Part shown: one piece after another, positions 49,101-55,100 of the stretch
Position numbering within the stretch: the stretch's first letter is position 1
How the letters are laid out: each line of letters begins with the position of its first letter
Source: GCA-2720865 sp047630275
Lineage (GTDB): Bacteria > Bdellovibrionota > Bacteriovoracia > Bacteriovoracales > Bacteriovoracaceae
NCBI GenBank assembly: GCA_047630275.1
Contig: JBLHVN010000001.1
Location: 1,240,001-1,304,000, forward strand
Length of the DNA stretch: 64,000 bases
Reading direction: 5' to 3'
Translations under genes and position numbers: made by a program
Notes under the pieces: model-generated
Database searches by the model: none
Told to the model about the DNA's origin: nothing
What the model saw: the letters and a program-made list of their open reading frames with translations, nothing else

Positions 49101-52100
49101 AACAACGCTAATACTGGTAGAGCTAAGGTCAACGATATAGTAACTGTTAGCTTTACAGTTGATGAACCGCTCCTTGGGTCTCCAACAGTAACCATTGATG
49201 GTAATGCTGCTACTCTTTCTGGATCTTACCCAAGTTATAATGCGACTTATACAATGCAAACTGGTGACACCCAAGTCGTGGCCCTAGGGTTTACAATTGA
49301 TTTTACCGATGCTGTTGGTAACCCCGCTGTTCAAGTGACGTCAACAACTGATGCCTCATCTGTTATCTTTGATGAGACAGACCCAACAGCACCAGCGGTA
49401 ACAATTTATTCAAACAATGCTAATAATGGAAGAGCTAAGATCAATGATGTTGTAACCGTAAGCTTTACAGTAAATGAACCACTGCTTGGTAACCCAACTG
49501 TAACAATAGATGGAAACGCCACGACTCTTGGTGGCTCTTACCCAAGCTATACAGCAAGCTATACGATGCAAACAGGTGACACAGAAGGAGTGGCCCTCGG
49601 GTTTACTCTAGACTTTACTGATGCTGTTGGTAACCCTGCTACTCAAGTCGTCTCTGTAACTGATGCTTCTCAGGTTATCTTTGATGAATCAGATCCGACG
49701 GCTCTAGCGGTTAGTATCTACTCAGATAATGCTAACTCAAGTAGAGCGAAAGTTAATGATGTGGTTACTCTTAGCTTTACTGTTGATGAACCGCTCCTTG
49801 GATCTCCAACAGTAACCATCGATGGTAATGCTGCAACAATTGGCGGATCTTTCCCAAGCTATACAGCAAGCTACACCATGCAAGCAGGGGACACAGAAGC
49901 TGTGGCCTTAGGGTTCACTCTCGACTTTACAGACGCTGCTGGTAACCCTTCTGTTCAGGTAACTGCTGTGAGCGATGCTTCTCAGGTTATCTTTGATGAG
50001 ACGGCGCCAACGGCACCAGCTGTCACTATTTATTCAAACAATGCAAACCCTGCTAAGGCGAAGGTTAACGATGTTGTCACTCTTAGTTTTACAGTGGATG
50101 AACCGCTCCTTGGAAATCCTACGGTAACAATTGATGGTAATGCAGCCACTCTTGGTGGAGCTTATCCAAGCTATACTGCGGCCTACACAGTTCAAACTGG
50201 TGATACTGCTGGAGTTCTTGGGTTTACTCTTAATTTTACAGACGCCGTTGGCAATCCAGCTGTTCAAGTAACGGCCACAACAGATTCTAGTTCAGTTGAA
50301 TTTGATGAAGTTCCTCCAACAGCTCCATCAGTTACGATCTATTCAAATAATGCTAATACTGGAAGAGCTAAGGTTAATGATATTGTCACCCTTAGCTTTA
50401 CAGTGGACGAACCACTTCTTGGTAACCCGACAGTTACCATTGATGGGAATGCCGCAACGATTGGCGGAGCTTACCCAAGTTATACGGCCACCTATACGAT
50501 GCAAGCTGGGGACACAGAATCTGTGGCCTTAACATTCACATTAGACTTTACAGACCTCTTTAGTAACGCTGCCGTTCAAGTCACCTCAGTAACAGATGCT
50601 TCAGAGGTGATCTTTGATGAAACTCCACCGACCGCTCCAGCGGTTAGTATCTACTCAGATAATGCTAACTCAAGTAGAGCGAAGGTTAATGATGTGGTTA
50701 CTCTTAGCTTTACAGTTAATGAGCCATTACTTGGTTCTCCAACTGTAACGATAGACGGTAATGCCACAACTATCGGCGGCTCTTATCCAAGCTATACGGC
50801 CAGCTATACTATGCAATCAGGAGACACAGAAGTTGCTGCCCTCGGGTTTACTTTAGATCTTACAGACGCTGTAGGTAATGCTGGAGTTCAAGTAACAGCT
50901 GTGACTGACGGTTCATCTGTTATCTTTGATCAGACGCAACCGACCGCACCAGCTATCACTATTTACTCAGATAACGCTGACACAACTAGAGCTCAAGTTA
51001 ATGATATAGTCACTCTTAGTTTTACTGTGGATGAGCCACTTCTTGGTAACCCAACAGTAACCATTGATGGAAATGCCACAACCATTGGCGGCGCTTACCC
51101 AAGTTATACGGCAAGTTACACCATGCAATCAGGGGACACACAAGCTGTGGCTCTCGGGTTTACTTTAGATTTCACTGATGCCGTCGGTAATGCTGCTACT
51201 CAAGTTGTTTCAGTGACAGATGCTTCTCAGGTTATCTTTGATGAAGGGCCTCCAACGGCTCCAGCGGTAACTATTTATTCAAACAACGCTGATTCAAGTA
51301 AGGCCAAGATCAATGATATTGTCACCCTTAGCTTTACAGTGGACGAGCCGCTTCTTGGTAACCCGACTGTAACTATTGATGGGAATGCTGCTACGATTGG
51401 CGGATCTTACCCAAGTTATACGGCGACTTATACGATGCAATCAGGGGACACAGAAGTCGTGGCCCTTGGATTTACTCTTGATTTTGACGATGCAGTTGGT
51501 AACCCAGCTGTTCAAGTGACGTCCACAACTGATGCTTCGCAAGTGATCTTTGATGAAACAGATCCAACTGCTTCATCAGTCACTATTTATTCAAATAATT
51601 CTAATACTGGAAGAGCGAAGGTTAGTGATGTGGTTACTGTTAGCTTTACTGTTAGTGAGCCATTACTTGGATCTCCAACAGTGACCATTGACGGAAATGC
51701 CGCAACCATTGGCGGAGCCTATCCTAGTTATACGGCAAGCTATACCATGCAGACAGGGGACTCTGAAGCGGCGGCCCTCGGGTTTACTTTAGATTTTACA
51801 GATGCTGCTGGTAACCCGGGGGTTCAGGTAACTTCTGTGAGCGATGCTTCGCAGGTCATCTTTGACGAGACTGCTCCGACTGCTTCAGCTGTCACTATTT
51901 ATTCTGATAACGCCGATTCAACTAAAGCAAAAGTTAATGACGTAGTAACCGTTAGTTTTACTGTGGATGAGCCACTTCTTGGTAACCCAACAGTAACCAT
52001 TGATGGGAATGCCACAACTATCGGAGGATCTTATCCAAGTTATACTGCAAGCTACACCATGCAAACAGGGGACACAGAAGGAGTGGCCCTTGGATTTACT

Positions 52101-55100
52101 CTTGATTTTAACGATGCTGTTGGTAACTCTGCTGTTCAAGTAGTAGCGGTAACAGATGCTTCTCAAGTAATCTTTGATGAAACCCCTCCAACAGCTCCAG
52201 TGGTTAGTATCTTTTCAGACAATTCTAATCCAAGTAGAGCGAAGGTTAATGATGTTGTTACTCTAAGCTTCACTGTTAGTGACCCACTTCTTGGATCTCC
52301 AACTGTAACGATAGACGGTAATGCCGCAACTATTGGCGGCGCTTACCCAAGCTATACGGCCAGCTACACCATGCAATCAGGAGACACAGAAGTTGTGGCC
52401 CTTGGATTTACTCTTGATTTCACTGATGCTGTTGGTAACCCAGCTGTTCAAGTTACGGCCACAACTGATGCTTCACAAGTTATCTTTGATGAGACAGCTC
52501 CAACAGCACCAGCTGTCACTATTTACTCAAACAATGCTAATACTGGAAGAGCTAAGATCAATGATGTTGTGACCGTAAGCTTTACAGTAAATGAACCACT
52601 GCTTGGTAACCCAACTGTAACAATAGATGGAAACGCCACGACTCTTGGCGGCTCTTACCCAAGCTATACAGCAAGCTATACTATGCAATCTGGAGACACA
52701 GAAGGAGTGGCCCTCGGGTTTACTCTAGACTTTACTGATGCTGTCGGTAACCCTGCCACTCAAGTCGTCTCTGTAACTGATGCTTCTCAGGTTATCTTTG
52801 ATGAATCAGATCCAACAGCACCAGCGGTATCTATTTATTCAAACAATGCTAATACTGGAAGAGCCAAGGTCAATGATATTGTAACCTTAAGTTTTACAGT
52901 TGATGAACCGCTTCTTGGATCTCCAACAGTAACGATTGATGGTAAAGCCGCTACCATTGGCGGGTCTTACCCAAGTTATACGGCCAGCTATACGATGCAA
53001 TCAGGGGACACACAAGCTGTAGCACTCGGGTTCACTCTTGATTTTACAGATGCTGTTGGTAACCCTGGTGTTCAGGTAACAGCGGTAACAGATGCTAGTT
53101 CAGTTATCTTTGATGAGATAGCTCCAACAGCACCAGCGGTCACTATTTATTCAGATAACGCTGATTCAACTAGAGCAAAAGTAAATGATGTTGTCACTGT
53201 TAGCTTTACAGTGGACGAGCCACTTCTTGGAGATCCAACAGTAACCATTGATGGTAATGCTACAACCATTGGCGGAGCTTACCCAAGTTATACGGCGACT
53301 TATACAGTTCAAACTGGGGACACAGCAGGAGCCCTTGGATTTACTCTTAATTTTACAGACGCCGTTGGTAATCCCGCGACTCAGGTAACGGCCACAACAG
53401 ATGCTAGTTCAGTTGAATTTGATGAGGTCCCCCCGACAGCGCCATCGGTCACTATCTATTCAAATAATGCTAATACTGGAAGAGCAAAGGTTAATGATAT
53501 TGTAACTGTTAGCTTCACTGTGGATGAACCTCTCCTTGGAAGCCCAACTGTTACTATTGACGGTAATGCTGCAACGATTGGCGGATCTTACCCAAGTTAT
53601 ACTGCGACCTATACGATGCAATCAGGGGACACTCAAGTTGCAGCGCTTGGATTCACAATCGACTTTACGGATCTCTTTAGTAACGCTGCTGTTCAAGTGA
53701 CGGCCACGACTGATGCTTCTCAGGTTATCTTTGATGAAACGGCCCCAACGGCCCCATCAATAACTATCTATTCAAACAATGCTAACTCAAGTAGAGCGAA
53801 GGTTAATGATGTGGTCACTCTTAGCTTTACTGTTGATGAGCCATTACTTGGATCTCCAACAGTGACCATTGATGGGAACGCTGCAACTATTGGCGGCGCT
53901 TACCCAAGTTATACCGCAAGCTATACTATGCAATCTGGAGACACTCAAGCTGCTGCACTCGGGTTTACTTTAGATTTTACAGACGCTGTTGGTAACCCTG
54001 GTGTTCAGGTAACAGCTGTTACAGATGCCTCTTCAGTGATCTTTGATGAGAGTGTTCCAACTGCACCATCAGTAACAATCTATTCAGATAACGCTAACAC
54101 TGGAAGAGCTAAGGTTAATGATATTGTAACCTTAAGCTTTACTGTTAGTGAGCCACTTCTTGGAAGTCCTACAGTTACCATTGACGGGAAAGCCGCCACT
54201 ATTGGTGGAGCTTACCCAAGCTATACGGCATCATACACTATGCAAACTGGTGACACACAAGCTGTGGCCCTAGGCTTTACTCTTGATTTTGACGATGCTG
54301 CCGGAAACTCTGCTGTGCAAGTGATAGCAGTAACAGATGCTAGTTCTGTCATCTTTGATGAGACAGCTCCAACGGCGGTGGCCGTTAGCATCTCATCTAA
54401 TAATGCTAATAATACGGCCTTAGCCAAGGTCAATGATGTTGTCACTCTTAGCTTTACTGTTGATGAGCCATTGCTTGGAAATCCCACTGTAACCATTGAC
54501 GGAAATGCCACAACTCTTTTGGGAGCCTACCCAAGTTATACGGCGACTTACACCATGCAGACAGGGGATACTGAAGCTGTGGCCCTAGGATTTACTCTTG
54601 ATTTTGATGATGCCGCAGGAAACTCAGCTGTTCAAGTGACCGCTGTGACAGATGCTTCTCAAGTTATCTTTGATGAGACTGCCCCAGTACTTCAATTTGT
54701 TGATTCAACTACAGGAAACGGAAACTACAAAGATCCAGCTGTGATTCAAGTAGAGGTTCACTATGACGAAGCTGTTATTGTCAGTGGAACGCCTAGCTTA
54801 ACTTTAGAGACAGGTGCTTCAGACGCCGTTGTTAATTACTCTGGTGCCACGGCCGAGACCTTAAGCTTCGCTTATACAGTTGCCGATGGACACAATAGTA
54901 CGGACCTAAATTATAATAGTGATATAAACCTTAATGGTGGAACGGTAACAGATTTAGCCGGTAACACAGCTCCAGTAGATATTACAACTATCGCTGCTGC
55001 CGATCAGTTATCAGGTACCAATAGAAGAGATATAGTCGTTGATACTGATGAGCCAGCAGTGGCGAGAGTTTCAGCTGCAGAAGCAAATGGTCTCTTTAAA

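Larger units (their letters stand above)
32565..54680 (+). repeat. Tandem array of 71 units of 309-312 bp inside the giant gene
   Basis: Counted from the first unit at residue 1469 to the last ending at residue 8840: 22,116 bp, averaging 103.8 codons. Almost all units are 312 bp; a few types (RPTT, ALAQ, VQTGDTAG) are 309. The first three units and the last one are the most divergent, while interior units are homogeneous, the pattern expected from unequal crossing-over or gene conversion. All unit lengths are multiples of three, so the frame is kept whatever the copy number. Confidence 0.95.

Noticed and set aside
33261..54511. Many open frames of 65-96 codons on the reverse strand within the repeat array
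   Set aside because: They recur with the same phase in each unit and translate to Cys/Ser/Ile/Asn-rich strings; they mirror codon use of the forward repeat and have no ribosome sites.
32565..54680. CRISPR or other DNA-level repeat locus
   Set aside because: The repeats are 309-312 bp, contiguous without spacers, keep one reading frame and vary mostly at silent sites, so they are protein repeats.
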